Below are positions 29,001-36,535 of a stretch of 64,000 nt of DNA, one piece after another. The stretch lies in the NCBI GenBank assembly GCA_023391635.1, contig JAEWAQ010000049.1, positions 99,403 to 163,402 of the forward strand, in the 5' to 3' direction. Source of the DNA: Bacillota bacterium (lineage in GTDB: Bacteria; Bacillota; Bacilli; Paenibacillales; Paenibacillaceae). Positions within the stretch are counted from its first letter, which is position 1. Each line of letters opens with the position of its first letter. Both the position numbers and the translations under genes were made by a program. The notes beneath the pieces were generated by a model. The model saw only the letters and a list, made by a program, of their open reading frames with translations, had not been told where the DNA came from and searched no databases.

Positions 29001-29708
29001 CGCGAACAATTCGCAGCGATGATTCACCGACTGACGCAAGGCAGCGCAACAAGCGAGAATAAGGCGAATACCCGCTTCAAAGATGAGAGCAGCATTGCCA
29101 GTTGGGCAGCGCAGGCCGTTGCTTTCGCAACGGATAAAGGAATCATTCAAGGAATGTCGGATGGTTATCTTTATCCGCAAGGTCAAACCACCAGAGCTCA
29201 AGCGGCAGCAATCGTTCTTCGCATGATGAGGGTATGGGGTATCGTCTCAAGCGATGACAAGGCAACTCAAGCATCCCTCGATGCAACGATTTATAATGCG
29301 ACAGGCGATGCGATGGGATGGGCAGTGCTGACACCGCATCAAGACGGTGTACGCTTGCAGCTTAACGCAACTGGATTAAAACCAGGCAAGCATGGCTTCC
29401 ATATCCACGAGAAGGCATTCACGTGGCTGGATTTCAAAACTGCAGGCGGACACTTCAACCCGGAAGCCAAGAAGCATGGCCATGACAACCCGAATGGCAG
29501 CCACCTCGGCGATATGCCTAACCTTGTAGCCGACAAGGACGGAAACGCATCGCTTGATCTTATCCTTAAGAGCGTATCGATCGTAGATGGCGCTAAAGAC
29601 TCGCTCATCGGCAAATCGATTATCATCCATGCCGCAGAGGACGATTACAAGTCCGACCCGGCCGGCAACGCAGGCGATCGGATTGCTGGCGGCATTATCG
29701 CTGAGTAA
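26016..29708 (+). CDS. S-layer-homology surface protein with one C-terminal Cu,Zn superoxide dismutase domain
   Basis: 1230 residues, paralogue of the preceding gene with the same order: signal peptide (about 1-36), Fn3-like repeats to about 730, proline-rich linker, three SLH domains (about 892-1065) and a single SOD domain (about 1088-1230). All metal ligands (HIHE, GGHFNP, HGHDNP, HLGDMPN, IIHAAEDD) and the catalytic Arg are present, and again both disulfide cysteines are missing. Start ATG 26016 with AAGGAAGGGG upstream; a TTG at 25992 is inside the leader. The SOD-coding DNA is nearly identical to the second SOD domain of the neighbour over long stretches. The Fn3 parts have diverged much more. 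Confidence 0.87.
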   Translation: MIRSMTLKKLRGLVATLIAALVLSVATPPAVTKASDDLIRIDSLTFSYEKGYTAYFVWDSWVNRGTTTKLRFYKWLETDPDPDLAGMSYTGVSVLSNGHIYTAPTPGIYEFAIVGTDDSNQRTTEPLKLSPVDLRVPYGTISTPFNKQSTSRSIEVKGAAPTCDGCELFIRVENASDHNSLYGEYEVLPEEWPSDSFTKIITLDNDAPPGVYHFFAVMKQAGNSATNIKRYGHYTLTQSEPSINMQHAVNKYDLTLTWTESDHPDYAYTMIKMMRPGNGYFGDVEQVNKVGAISTYTYTNLWPGEHQVVATTYDSSGKEIAVSTTFVTIVRDGPPAVWTLSLEDEGNSNTLYSMNSLSLQGPYDNIYDKIRFYFKRSDGEYDDKYSEAARSVIWNDTVTFDFGLPPAGSYSAKVVTVDRDGTESVPIEIEDISFQDKIYKPVTLTAIDNKIYRNSNKFTVSGQATFHHFTELHVEYLKDGTVEGDVTVTNWNRNNGQFSATVTLPQGDTDDYQARAYLYDPVTKTRGTWENSVSVEYDETLPHLPTGIEFNVDNDDITVDWDHPEVPDYDSVELVLRDHDGVQVATVSIPKENNTHTFADLDNGIYTVSLTTVNANGYSPDIHTSSNLAVMNYPTPVLDGAAQVITSSGIFTISGVAELCLDCRVYVSVYNANKVLLEEIAATNWSPVNNTFSVTSGTDRPNGTYLVTAKVKLDGYPDGPESAVKTITVTKSSPGPSPVVTAPEPPEAPVIAPAPSIDETIFYLTNEPSEHGGFNRSVRLSVDERTVNQDTQVKVRKQQKSGLSLPAGFSAKSDAFALSSSSPLNKLTHLTLQYSSADLDGVNPEKLGIYRQSDTNKSVWTYIGGVVNKNNNSITTPISGPGTYAILSFHKTFQDLDKHWSIHDVETLVSRQMISGTSPQSFEPDRAITRAEAVRLLIEALYRNSAFSTIAQTSAISFNDVSSSAWYHDYVTKAASLGIVKGDDKGAFRPDDPVTREQFAAMIHRLTQGSATSENKANTRFKDESSIASWAAQAVAFATDKGIIQGMSDGYLYPQGQTTRAQAAAIVLRMMRVWGIVSSDDKATQASLDATIYNATGDAMGWAVLTPHQDGVRLQLNATGLKPGKHGFHIHEKAFTWLDFKTAGGHFNPEAKKHGHDNPNGSHLGDMPNLVADKDGNASLDLILKSVSIVDGAKDSLIGKSIIIHAAEDDYKSDPAGNAGDRIAGGIIAE

Positions 29709-29729
29709 ATCGGTAAGGGGCTGTTCCTT

Positions 29730-29795
29730 GATATGCTCCCCCTCACGGAAAACAGGTTTTATTATTTCACCTGTCTACCGTATGGGGAGCATATC
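29730..29795. repeat. 12-bp inverted repeat downstream of SOD gene
   Basis: GATATGCTCCCC (29730-29741) is repeated in inverse at 29784-29795, enclosing a second small inverted pair ACAGGT/ACCTGT. Function unknown; it could form a long mRNA 3' hairpin or mark an insertion scar. It sits close to the base-composition boundary. Confidence 0.55.
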
Positions 29796-29824
29796 ACTTT
29801 GTTGAACGGCCTATGATGTTTTAT

Positions 29825-29845
29825 GTGTGGTTCCACACTTTTTTA
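29825..29845 (+). terminator. intrinsic terminator of SLH-SOD gene
   Basis: GTGTGG (29825-29830) and CCACAC (29833-29838), effectively a 5-bp stem with tetraloop, are followed by TTTTTT on the plus strand. It lies about 120 bases past the SOD gene stop and before the convergent glmS stop. Confidence 0.6.
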
Positions 29846-29883
29846 TCACCGGATAACAATAAAGAACGTACACGGGTAGCATG

Positions 29884-31719
29884 TCACTCCACCGTCACGC
29901 TCTTCGCCAAATTCCGCGGCTTATCCACGTCATGGCCAAGCGCGAGCGAGGCGTAGTAGGACAGCAGTTGCAGCGGCACGACGGACAGCGCCGGGGTCAG
30001 CAGCGGCAGCGTGTGCGGAATTGCCAAACACCGATCCACCGACTTCGCGGCTACCGTCTCCCCGCCTTCATTCACGATGCCCAGCACATGAGCGCCGCGC
30101 GCTTTCGTTTCTTTAATGTTGCTAAGCATCTTCTCGTACAGTTCTTCCTGCGTCAGCAGGGCGATGACCGGTACGCCCTCCTCGATCAACGCCAGCGTTC
30201 CGTGCTTGAGCTCGCCGGCCGCATACGCTTCGGAGTGAATGTACGAGATCTCCTTCAGCTTCAGCGAGCCTTCGAGCGCAACGGCGTGATCGATGCCGCG
30301 GCCGATGAAGAACAAGCTGCTGTGGCGAGCAATCGACTCGGCGACGCGCTTGATTGCGTCCGACTTGCTCAATATTCGCTCCACCTGTTCCGGCAGTGCC
30401 TGCATAGCTGCGAGCACATCCGCCGCTTCCTCCGCCGTTCTCGTGCCGTTCGCTTGCGCCCAGTACAACCCGAACAGGTAGAAAGCGATAAGCTGCGACG
30501 AATACGCTTTGGTAGATGCGACCGCGATCTCAGGTCCGGCGAGCGTCAGAATCGTATCGTCCGCCTCACGGGCCACCGAGCTGCCGACGACGTTCGTGAT
30601 CGCGAGCACACGTGCACCGCACCGTTTCGCTTCGCGCAGCGCCGCCAGCGTATCGGCCGTCTCACCCGACTGGCTGACCACGATGACCAGCGTATCCGGC
30701 GTAATGATCGGAGAGCGATAACGGTATTCCGACGCCACGTCGACCTCGACCGGCACGCGCGCGAGTTGCTCGATGACCGTCTTGCCGACCATGCCGGCAT
30801 GCATCGCGGTGCCGCATGCGACGATGTGCACCCGTTTCACGCCGCGCAGCGCTTCAGGCGTTACCTGGGTCAATTCCGGCAAGACGACCGAACGCCCGTC
30901 CTCGCTCACCCGGCCGCGCATCGTATCCCGATACGCTTTCGGCTGCTCGTGGATTTCCTTGAGCATGAAGTGATCGTAGCCGCCCTTCTCCGCCGTCATC
31001 ATGTCCCAATCGACGTGGAACACTTCCTTGGCGATGAAGTTGCCCTCGATCGTCATGAGCTGCACTTCATCCCGCGTCAGCACGGCCATCTCGCCGTCGT
31101 TCAGAATATAGATGTCCCGCGTATGCTCCAGAATCGCCGGTATGTCCGAGGCGATGTACTTCTCGCCGTCGCCGATCCCGATGATAAGCGGACTGGCGTA
31201 ACGCACGGCAACCAGCTTATTCGGCTCGTACTCGGTCAATACGCCAAGCGCGAACGCTCCGCGCATCTTTGCGACCGCCCGCTGCACCGCCTTCACGATA
31301 TCGCCTTCGTACTCCACGGCAATCAGATGCGAGATGATCTCCGTATCCGTCTCCGACAGGAACCGATGGCCCTGATGCATCAATTCCTCTTTCAATTCCA
31401 AATAATTCTCGATGATGCCATTATGCACAACGGAAAATTTCATGGAATGATCGGCATGCGGATGCGAGTTGACGTCCGATGGCTTGCCGTGCGTCGCCCA
31501 ACGCGTGTGCCCGATGCCCACCGTTCCCCGCAACGGTTCTCCGGAGAGTCGTCCCTCCAGGTTGGCCAAGCGGCCGACCGTCTTCGTAATCGCCAATCCA
31601 TTATCCGTGAACACCGCGATCCCGGCAGAATCGTACCCGCGGTATTCCAGCTTTTTCAACCCTTCCAGCAAGATCGGCTGCGACTCCCGGCCACCGATAT
31701 ATCCTACAATTCCACACAT
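29884..31719 (-). CDS. glmS: glutamine-fructose-6-phosphate aminotransferase (isomerising)
   Basis: 611 residues, the family's normal length. It makes glucosamine-6-phosphate from fructose-6-phosphate and glutamine in the cytoplasm, the first step to UDP-GlcNAc and peptidoglycan. The N-terminal glutaminase starts MCGIVGYIG with catalytic Cys2 (after Met removal Cys1), with RWATHG and NGIIENY. Two SIS sugar-isomerase domains follow (VACGTAMHAG, VSQSGETADTL, STKAYSSQ) and the C-terminus is DKPRNLAKSVTVE. The start is ATG 31719 with GGAGG 9 bases upstream; a longer frame to 31761 is not needed. The leader carries a glmS ribozyme and a consensus promoter, so it should be feedback-controlled by GlcN6P. 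Confidence 0.98.
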   Translation of the reverse strand: MCGIVGYIGGRESQPILLEGLKKLEYRGYDSAGIAVFTDNGLAITKTVGRLANLEGRLSGEPLRGTVGIGHTRWATHGKPSDVNSHPHADHSMKFSVVHNGIIENYLELKEELMHQGHRFLSETDTEIISHLIAVEYEGDIVKAVQRAVAKMRGAFALGVLTEYEPNKLVAVRYASPLIIGIGDGEKYIASDIPAILEHTRDIYILNDGEMAVLTRDEVQLMTIEGNFIAKEVFHVDWDMMTAEKGGYDHFMLKEIHEQPKAYRDTMRGRVSEDGRSVVLPELTQVTPEALRGVKRVHIVACGTAMHAGMVGKTVIEQLARVPVEVDVASEYRYRSPIITPDTLVIVVSQSGETADTLAALREAKRCGARVLAITNVVGSSVAREADDTILTLAGPEIAVASTKAYSSQLIAFYLFGLYWAQANGTRTAEEAADVLAAMQALPEQVERILSKSDAIKRVAESIARHSSLFFIGRGIDHAVALEGSLKLKEISYIHSEAYAAGELKHGTLALIEEGVPVIALLTQEELYEKMLSNIKETKARGAHVLGIVNEGGETVAAKSVDRCLAIPHTLPLLTPALSVVPLQLLSYYASLALGHDVDKPRNLAKSVTVE

Positions 31720-31911
31720 CTGAATAGACCTCCGTTTCGGCTCTCCGTCCGATCGAGACACCGAAACACGGCCGTCTAAGCGACGATTCCTTATTCAATT
31801 GACGCTTCGCTGTCCGCTCGTATGCATTCGAAGCGCGATGAAATATAAGGATGCGCCACCGGCCGATTCCGGTCTGCCCTTCATCCCATGATTGCCATAA
31901 TGAAATATGCA

Positions 31912-32079
31912 TCGTATCGGAATATTGTCCGCACGGTCACCCGCTGCGATTTGTCTTCCGATTCGTCGGCCGCGATGCGCTGCCGGGAGGTCCCCGCCGA
32001 AGGATCCGAACGCCTCCACCTCGTCAACTTGCCGATACTCATGAATCCCCGTGTCAAGATCGGTCAAGTTCTGGCGCTT
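31912..32079 (-). ncRNA. glmS ribozyme-riboswitch
   Basis: The glmS leader on the minus strand contains the ribozyme landmarks in order. These are AAGCGCCAGAACTT (cleavage between A at 32078 and G at 32077), the matching AAGTTGACGAGGTGGAGG, then TTCGGCGGGGACCTCCCGG, and a P4-like arm closed by ATCGGAA/TTCCGAT ending near 31912. In Bacilli this RNA self-cleaves using glucosamine-6-phosphate as cofactor, which exposes the mRNA to decay. Boundaries are approximate. Its 3' end lies about 190 bases from the glmS start, so the leader is long; 31720-31911 holds only leader with no gene. Confidence 0.93.
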
Positions 32080-32131
32080 ATTGTTGCAATTGCCCCGCTA
32101 CCCTGCCTTTCTATGCCAAAATCTATTCCCC

Positions 32132-32160
32132 ATCATATTCGTTTTGCATCCGATTTGCAA
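32132..32160 (-). promoter_or_regulatory. glmS sigma-A promoter
   Basis: On the minus strand TTGCAA (32155-32160), a 17-base spacer and TATGAT (32132-32137). Transcription would begin near 32125, about 48 bases before the ribozyme cleavage site, matching the short cleaved 5' fragment expected for glmS leaders. Confidence 0.75.
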
Positions 32161-32291
32161 CCAATCATCCGTTATTCCCCAGGAAATGACGCTTCAGCCC
32201 CCTATTCGACAAGCTCATTCATCTGAAAATGAATAGCTTCCCGCTGTTCGAGTCACGATAGAGGAATCAAGTTACGATGGAGGCTGGCGAC

Positions 32292-32666
32292 ATGGCGGAA
32301 GAAAGATCGATACTCGCTTATTTCAGTACCCCTGATCAAGCGGAGCGCGCGTTGGAGCGGCTCAAGACGCTCAAGCTTGTCGATTCGCGGATCGAACGGT
32401 TCGACGGTATGCCCGGAGAAGGCGTGCAGCAAATTATGAACCCGATTACCGGCAACTTCGGCAGTCTGGGCGATCTCACCTTGGCCGGAGGATTCGAAAG
32501 CACCGGCTCCGGTATCCTCGCAGCGGCGAACGTCAGTGCCAGCGGCTACAGCTCCGGCGGGCCGGAAAACCGGGTGAGCGGGCGGGACATCCTACTGACC
32601 GCGATCGTCGAGGAGCAGGACTTCGATGTCGCGCAGCAGATCGTACAGGAATACGGAGCACTGTAA
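32292..32666 (+). CDS. hypothetical small Gly/Ser-rich protein
   Basis: 124 residues of unknown function. The N-terminal 45 residues (SILAYFSTPDQAERALERLKTL...RIERF) resemble the ferredoxin-like start of general-stress proteins of the YflT/17M kind. The middle (GNFGSLGDLTLAGGFESTGSG) is Gly/Ser-rich and the C-terminus is another alpha/beta stretch (ILLTAIVEEQDFDVAQQIVQEYG). No signal peptide. Two starts are possible: ATG 32277 and ATG 32292; the latter has GGAGG 8 bases upstream and is preferred. It stands alone, divergent from glmS and convergent with glmM, sharing the bidirectional hairpin at 32737-32771. Confidence 0.7.
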   Translation: MAEERSILAYFSTPDQAERALERLKTLKLVDSRIERFDGMPGEGVQQIMNPITGNFGSLGDLTLAGGFESTGSGILAAANVSASGYSSGGPENRVSGRDILLTAIVEEQDFDVAQQIVQEYGAL

Positions 32667-32730
32667 ATGCCGCGTTGGCGGAGATGGTGCAGTCTGCATC
32701 ATATGGACGCTGTCGGCGGTAGGATACAAC

Positions 32731-32771
32731 ATTAAAAGCCGCTTCATGATTTACTAATCAACGAAGCGGCT
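32731..32771 (-). terminator. glmM operon terminator, possibly bidirectional
   Basis: AGCCGCTTC (32737-32745) pairs with GAAGCGGCT (32763-32771). On the minus strand the stem is followed by TTTTAATGTT, a reasonable U-tract, ending the cdaA-cdaR-glmM operon. The small plus-strand gene also ends into it. Confidence 0.75.
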
Positions 32772-32795
32772 CTGTATATTTAAGGACATTAACTT

Positions 32796-34136
32796 CTATC
32801 CAATCTGTTCGCGGATAACCGCTGCGATAGCTTCCACGTGCCGTTCGATCTCTTCGATTTCCGGCCCTTCGGCCATCACCCGGATCAGCGCCTCCGTGCC
32901 CGACGGACGCACCAGGATGCGGCCGTTCTCGCCCAGTGCCGTCCCGGCAGCGACAACCGCCGCCTGGATCGCCGTATTGCCCGCATACAGCGACTTATCC
33001 TTCACCCGCACGTTCACGAGCATCTGCGGGAATTTCCGCATGACTTGCTTGAGCTCGCTCAGCTTCCGACCGGACGCGGCCAGCGTATCCGCCAGCTGCA
33101 ACCCCGTCAGAATGCCATCGCCGGTCGTATTGTAATCGAGGAAAATCACATGGCCCGACTGTTCGCCTCCGAGATTGTAGCCGCCGTTCACCATCTCTTC
33201 CATCACATAACGGTCGCCGACAGCCGTCTGCGCCGTCACGAGTCCGAGCGACTTCGCCGCCTGGAAGAAGCCGATATTCGCCATGACGGTCGTCACGACA
33301 GTGTCCTTCTTCAGCTTGCCCGCCCGCTTCAACGCATCCCCGCAGATGCAGAGCACATAGTCGCCGTCCGTCTCTTCGCCGCGCTCGTCGATCGCGATCA
33401 GACGATCCGCATCGCCGTCGAACGCAAAACCGAGGTCCGCACCATGTTCAAGCACTTTGGCGGCCAGCATCTGCGGATGCGTAGAGCCAACGCCGTCGTT
33501 AATGTTCAGGCCATCCGGCTCCGCGCCATAAGCGACCACATCTGCCCCCAGCGCCCGAAATACGGCCGGTGCCAACTCATAGGCGGCTCCGTGCGCGCAA
33601 TCCAGCACGATCTTGAGGCCATCGAATCGATGCGTTACCGTCGTCTGCAGGTAGTCCAAGTACAGCTTCTTCGCGGATTCATCCAGCGTGACCCGTCCGA
33701 TCCCGCCGCCAACCGGCCGCGGCAGCGCGTCAGACTCCGCATCCATGAGCCGCTCGATTTCCGCTTCCGTCTCGTCCAGCAGCTTGAACCCGTCACCGCC
33801 GAAAAATTTAATGCCGTTATCTTCTACTGGATTATGAGACGCCGAAATCATGACGCCGGCATCCGCTTTAAGCGTTCTTGTCAAATACGCGACAGCCGGC
33901 GTGCTGACGACGCCCAGGCGTACGACATCGGCTCCGATCGACAGCAAGCCCGCAATTAGCGCGCTCTCGAGCATCGCGCCCGATACCCGCGTATCCAGCC
34001 CGATGACGACCTTCGGACGCTCCGCGCGCCCTGTCAGGACGACGCCGCCGCAGCGGCCGATCCGATAAGCAAGCTCCGGCGTCAATTCCCGATTGGCGAC
34101 CCCGCGAACCCCGTCGGTACCGAAATATTTCCCCAT
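32796..34136 (-). CDS. glmM: phosphoglucosamine mutase
   Basis: 446 residues. Converts glucosamine-6-phosphate to glucosamine-1-phosphate in the cytoplasm, the step after GlmS. MGKYFGTDGVRGVAN begins the protein; the phosphoserine loop is VMISASHNP with catalytic Ser100, the Mg site is FAFDGDADR near 240, and the phosphate-binding loop RPSGTEALIRV is near the C-terminus. It starts 3 bases after the cdaR stop. The order cdaA-cdaR-glmM is conserved in Firmicutes, where GlmM also binds CdaA and restrains c-di-AMP synthesis. Confidence 0.98.
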   Translation of the reverse strand: MGKYFGTDGVRGVANRELTPELAYRIGRCGGVVLTGRAERPKVVIGLDTRVSGAMLESALIAGLLSIGADVVRLGVVSTPAVAYLTRTLKADAGVMISASHNPVEDNGIKFFGGDGFKLLDETEAEIERLMDAESDALPRPVGGGIGRVTLDESAKKLYLDYLQTTVTHRFDGLKIVLDCAHGAAYELAPAVFRALGADVVAYGAEPDGLNINDGVGSTHPQMLAAKVLEHGADLGFAFDGDADRLIAIDERGEETDGDYVLCICGDALKRAGKLKKDTVVTTVMANIGFFQAAKSLGLVTAQTAVGDRYVMEEMVNGGYNLGGEQSGHVIFLDYNTTGDGILTGLQLADTLAASGRKLSELKQVMRKFPQMLVNVRVKDKSLYAGNTAIQAAVVAAGTALGENGRILVRPSGTEALIRVMAEGPEIEEIERHVEAIAAVIREQIG

Positions 34137-34139
34137 GCT

Positions 34140-35447
34140 TCACCCATGCCCTTCATGTATGCTCATGATCGCAACCGAATTCTCATTGCCCCAATCGTTC
34201 AATTCCGCTCCGGCGTCCGCTGCATTGTCATCGACAATTTCGATCGTCGCGGTGCTTGTGCCGCCGGACTGCTCGATGAATCGCGGCGAATTCACGATCA
34301 ACTGCACCGTATGCAGGCCAGGCCCTTTGCCGGTCAGATCCGCGTCTACCGATACGTCTCCCGGCTGCAGACGCCCCAATCGAGTCGGCGACCCTTTGAC
34401 CACGATATCCGCCATCCCCGTCGCAGGATCGATGATTCTCATGGACATGCCTTCCCCGAGACCCTTCCAATTGATCGGCAGTCCCTCTAGAGAACGCGTA
34501 TCGGACAGGACGACTTCGACGTTGATCGAGATGTTGGCCGGCGAAATCTCTTGGATCGGGGCGGCAACCGACAGCGGAATCGTCACTTTCCCGGACTTGG
34601 TCAACTCGTCCAACTGCAAATCCGCTTCGATGAAATCAATCTTGTCAAGCGCATCCTTCGGTCCATAGACCGTCACCTGCTCGGCATCCGGCTCGAAATT
34701 GCCGATGCTGAGGCCGGTAGGCATCTGTCCTGTCATGACAAATTGCAGCGGCACCGACTTGAACGGATAAGTAATCGGCACTTCCACTTCCAGAACGGCA
34801 GGATCGATCACCGCGCCTTCGATGGCGTTCCCTTTCTCGTCGTATGCCGATAGTTTAAGCGATTTGTTCTTGATAACGGTCGTTTCCCCATCCAGCTTGA
34901 GATCGGCGCCTACCCGGGCGACCTGTGCCATTGTATTCTCGGGCAGCGTAACGTGTACCCGATTCGTCGGCTTCAGGATGGGCGTGCCGGCTATATAGCC
35001 TTCCGCCGGGGCTCCCGTCGTCACGATCTCCACATCGAATTCTTTCGTCTGCAGCGCCTCCAGCACCACGGTAACCGAATTCGGCGTCGCTTCTTCGTAC
35101 TGAATGCCACGGGGCAAATCCCATGACAACGGTAGCGTATGCTCCCCCGCGCCAACGCTCCTCAAGTCGACTTGCAGCTTGTAATTGTTCCGCGCGGCGA
35201 GCAGGTCGGTCTGCGTTCCCCGCACCTTCAAGGTGACCGTCTGAGGCGTAATGGACTTCAGTACGTATTTGTTGTCGTCGAGCCCGACGACTTCGATTTT
35301 GACGGCTTCAATCTTCTTGCTCTCGTACATTGGAGAGACTCCGCCGGAGGAACTGTTCGGTTCGTAATGAACGACCGCCCACATGATGATGCCGATGACC
35401 AGGGCCATGATCTTGATGGCCGTCGGATGGTTCAGCCACTTATCCAT
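34140..35447 (-). CDS. cdaR: YbbR-domain protein, CdaA regulator
   Basis: 435 residues. One N-terminal membrane helix (about 11-28, IKIMALVIGIIMWAVVHY) is followed by extracellular tandem YbbR domains, with repeats of the type V.VTL..NLP.../VPITYPFKSVPLQFVMTG and PLSVAAPIQEISPANI. CdaR is membrane-anchored and modulates the diadenylate cyclase CdaA. Start chosen at MDKWLNHPT (35447), overlapping the cdaA stop by 8 bases; a longer reading frame reaching 35594 is only out-of-frame overlap with cdaA. Next downstream is glmM. Confidence 0.93.
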   Translation of the reverse strand: MDKWLNHPTAIKIMALVIGIIMWAVVHYEPNSSSGGVSPMYESKKIEAVKIEVVGLDDNKYVLKSITPQTVTLKVRGTQTDLLAARNNYKLQVDLRSVGAGEHTLPLSWDLPRGIQYEEATPNSVTVVLEALQTKEFDVEIVTTGAPAEGYIAGTPILKPTNRVHVTLPENTMAQVARVGADLKLDGETTVIKNKSLKLSAYDEKGNAIEGAVIDPAVLEVEVPITYPFKSVPLQFVMTGQMPTGLSIGNFEPDAEQVTVYGPKDALDKIDFIEADLQLDELTKSGKVTIPLSVAAPIQEISPANISINVEVVLSDTRSLEGLPINWKGLGEGMSMRIIDPATGMADIVVKGSPTRLGRLQPGDVSVDADLTGKGPGLHTVQLIVNSPRFIEQSGGTSTATIEIVDDNAADAGAELNDWGNENSVAIMSIHEGHG

Positions 35448-36291
35448 GGCGATCACCATCCTTCCGATTCCGCAGCAGCGATTTCCAATGCCACTTGGAT
35501 TTCGGCAAACCGGACTTGCGGAATTGAGGGCGGAGTTCTTCGAACAGCTTGGAGATGAGCGATTCTTCCTTAATATTGCGAACGACTTGTCCATTCATCG
35601 CCAGCGAGACTTGCCCCGTCTCTTCCGATACGATGACCGAGATGGCGTCGGACACTTCGCTCACGCCGATCCCCGCGCGGTGACGCGTTCCCAGCTCCTT
35701 GCTGATGAACGGATTCTCGGACAGCGGCAAATAACAACCCGCCGCCATGATCTGGTTGTTGCGCAAGATGACCGCACCGTCATGCAGAGGCGTGTTCGGA
35801 ATGAAGATATTGATAAGCAGTTCAGAACTGATGGAAGATTCCATCTTGATGCCGGATTCGATGTAATCGGTCAATCCCGTCTCCCGCTCGAATACGATTA
35901 AAGCCCCGATCTTACGACGGGCCAAGTGATTAACGGTCTTAATCACTTCGTTGATCCGATGGCTGACGTCCTGGTCCTCCGCCGATGACCGCGTGAACAG
36001 CTTGCCTCGCCCCAACTGCTCGAGCGCGCGCCGCAATTCCGGCTGGAAGATGATCAGTACGGTAAAAATCCCGAACGTGAACACCTGGTTCATCAGCCAT
36101 TGCAAAGTATATAAATTCAGCGCCGTACTGAGCGCCCATGTGACGGCAAGCAGCAAGATGCCCTTGAGCAGTTGAACGGCCCGGGTTCCTCTAACAAGCA
36201 AAATGACCCGATAAATCAGGTAGCTGACAATCAGCACGTCGGCGATATCTTTAATTGAGCTTTGCCATGTCAGCCCGGTAAAATAGTCCAA
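35440..36291 (-). CDS. cdaA: diadenylate cyclase CdaA
   Basis: 283 residues. Three N-terminal membrane helices (about 15-35, 40-58, 68-83) precede the DAC domain. The catalytic motifs DGA (171-173, LHDGAVIL) and RHR (203-205, GTRHRAGIGVSE) are intact. The enzyme joins two ATP into cyclic di-AMP at the membrane, an essential signal for potassium and wall homeostasis in Firmicutes. It heads the cdaA-cdaR-glmM operon. About 110 bases separate it from the rsiW terminator, which must hold its promoter. Confidence 0.97.
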   Translation of the reverse strand: MDYFTGLTWQSSIKDIADVLIVSYLIYRVILLVRGTRAVQLLKGILLLAVTWALSTALNLYTLQWLMNQVFTFGIFTVLIIFQPELRRALEQLGRGKLFTRSSAEDQDVSHRINEVIKTVNHLARRKIGALIVFERETGLTDYIESGIKMESSISSELLINIFIPNTPLHDGAVILRNNQIMAAGCYLPLSENPFISKELGTRHRAGIGVSEVSDAISVIVSEETGQVSLAMNGQVVRNIKEESLISKLFEELRPQFRKSGLPKSKWHWKSLLRNRKDGDRHG

Positions 36292-36402
36292 GACGCGACC
36301 CCCCGCCCAGGCGCTGTATCGTCTATCTGTTGAAACATGTCGGATTGCGTATGAGATTTATTAGAGAATTCTCTACTTCTGTCGAGAAATCCTGTCTGAT
36401 TT

Positions 36403-36432
36403 GCAAAAAACCTTCCTAAGACCTAGGAAGGC
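36403..36432 (-). terminator. sigW-rsiW operon terminator
   Basis: On the minus strand CCTTCCTA, a short loop and TAGGAAGG are followed by TTTTTT (36405-36410). It separates rsiW from cdaA, so the stress operon and the c-di-AMP operon are independent transcripts. Nothing else is seen in 36433-36535. Confidence 0.8.
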
Positions 36433-36535
36433 GGATTCAAAATATCAGAACGTACAAGTTTCACCTTATACAAAGTCTGATATTTCTCGAATAATCGGAA
36501 CCGTCCATGAAGGGCGGCCAAGCCGTTTATTCTTG

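Noticed and set aside
29881..31779. 632-codon plus-strand ORF opposite glmS
   Set aside because: Antisense shadow of a high-GC3 gene; Arg/His-rich low-information protein and glmS is unambiguous on the other strand.
31795..32067. 90-codon minus-strand ORF upstream of glmS
   Set aside because: Lies within the glmS ribozyme and leader.
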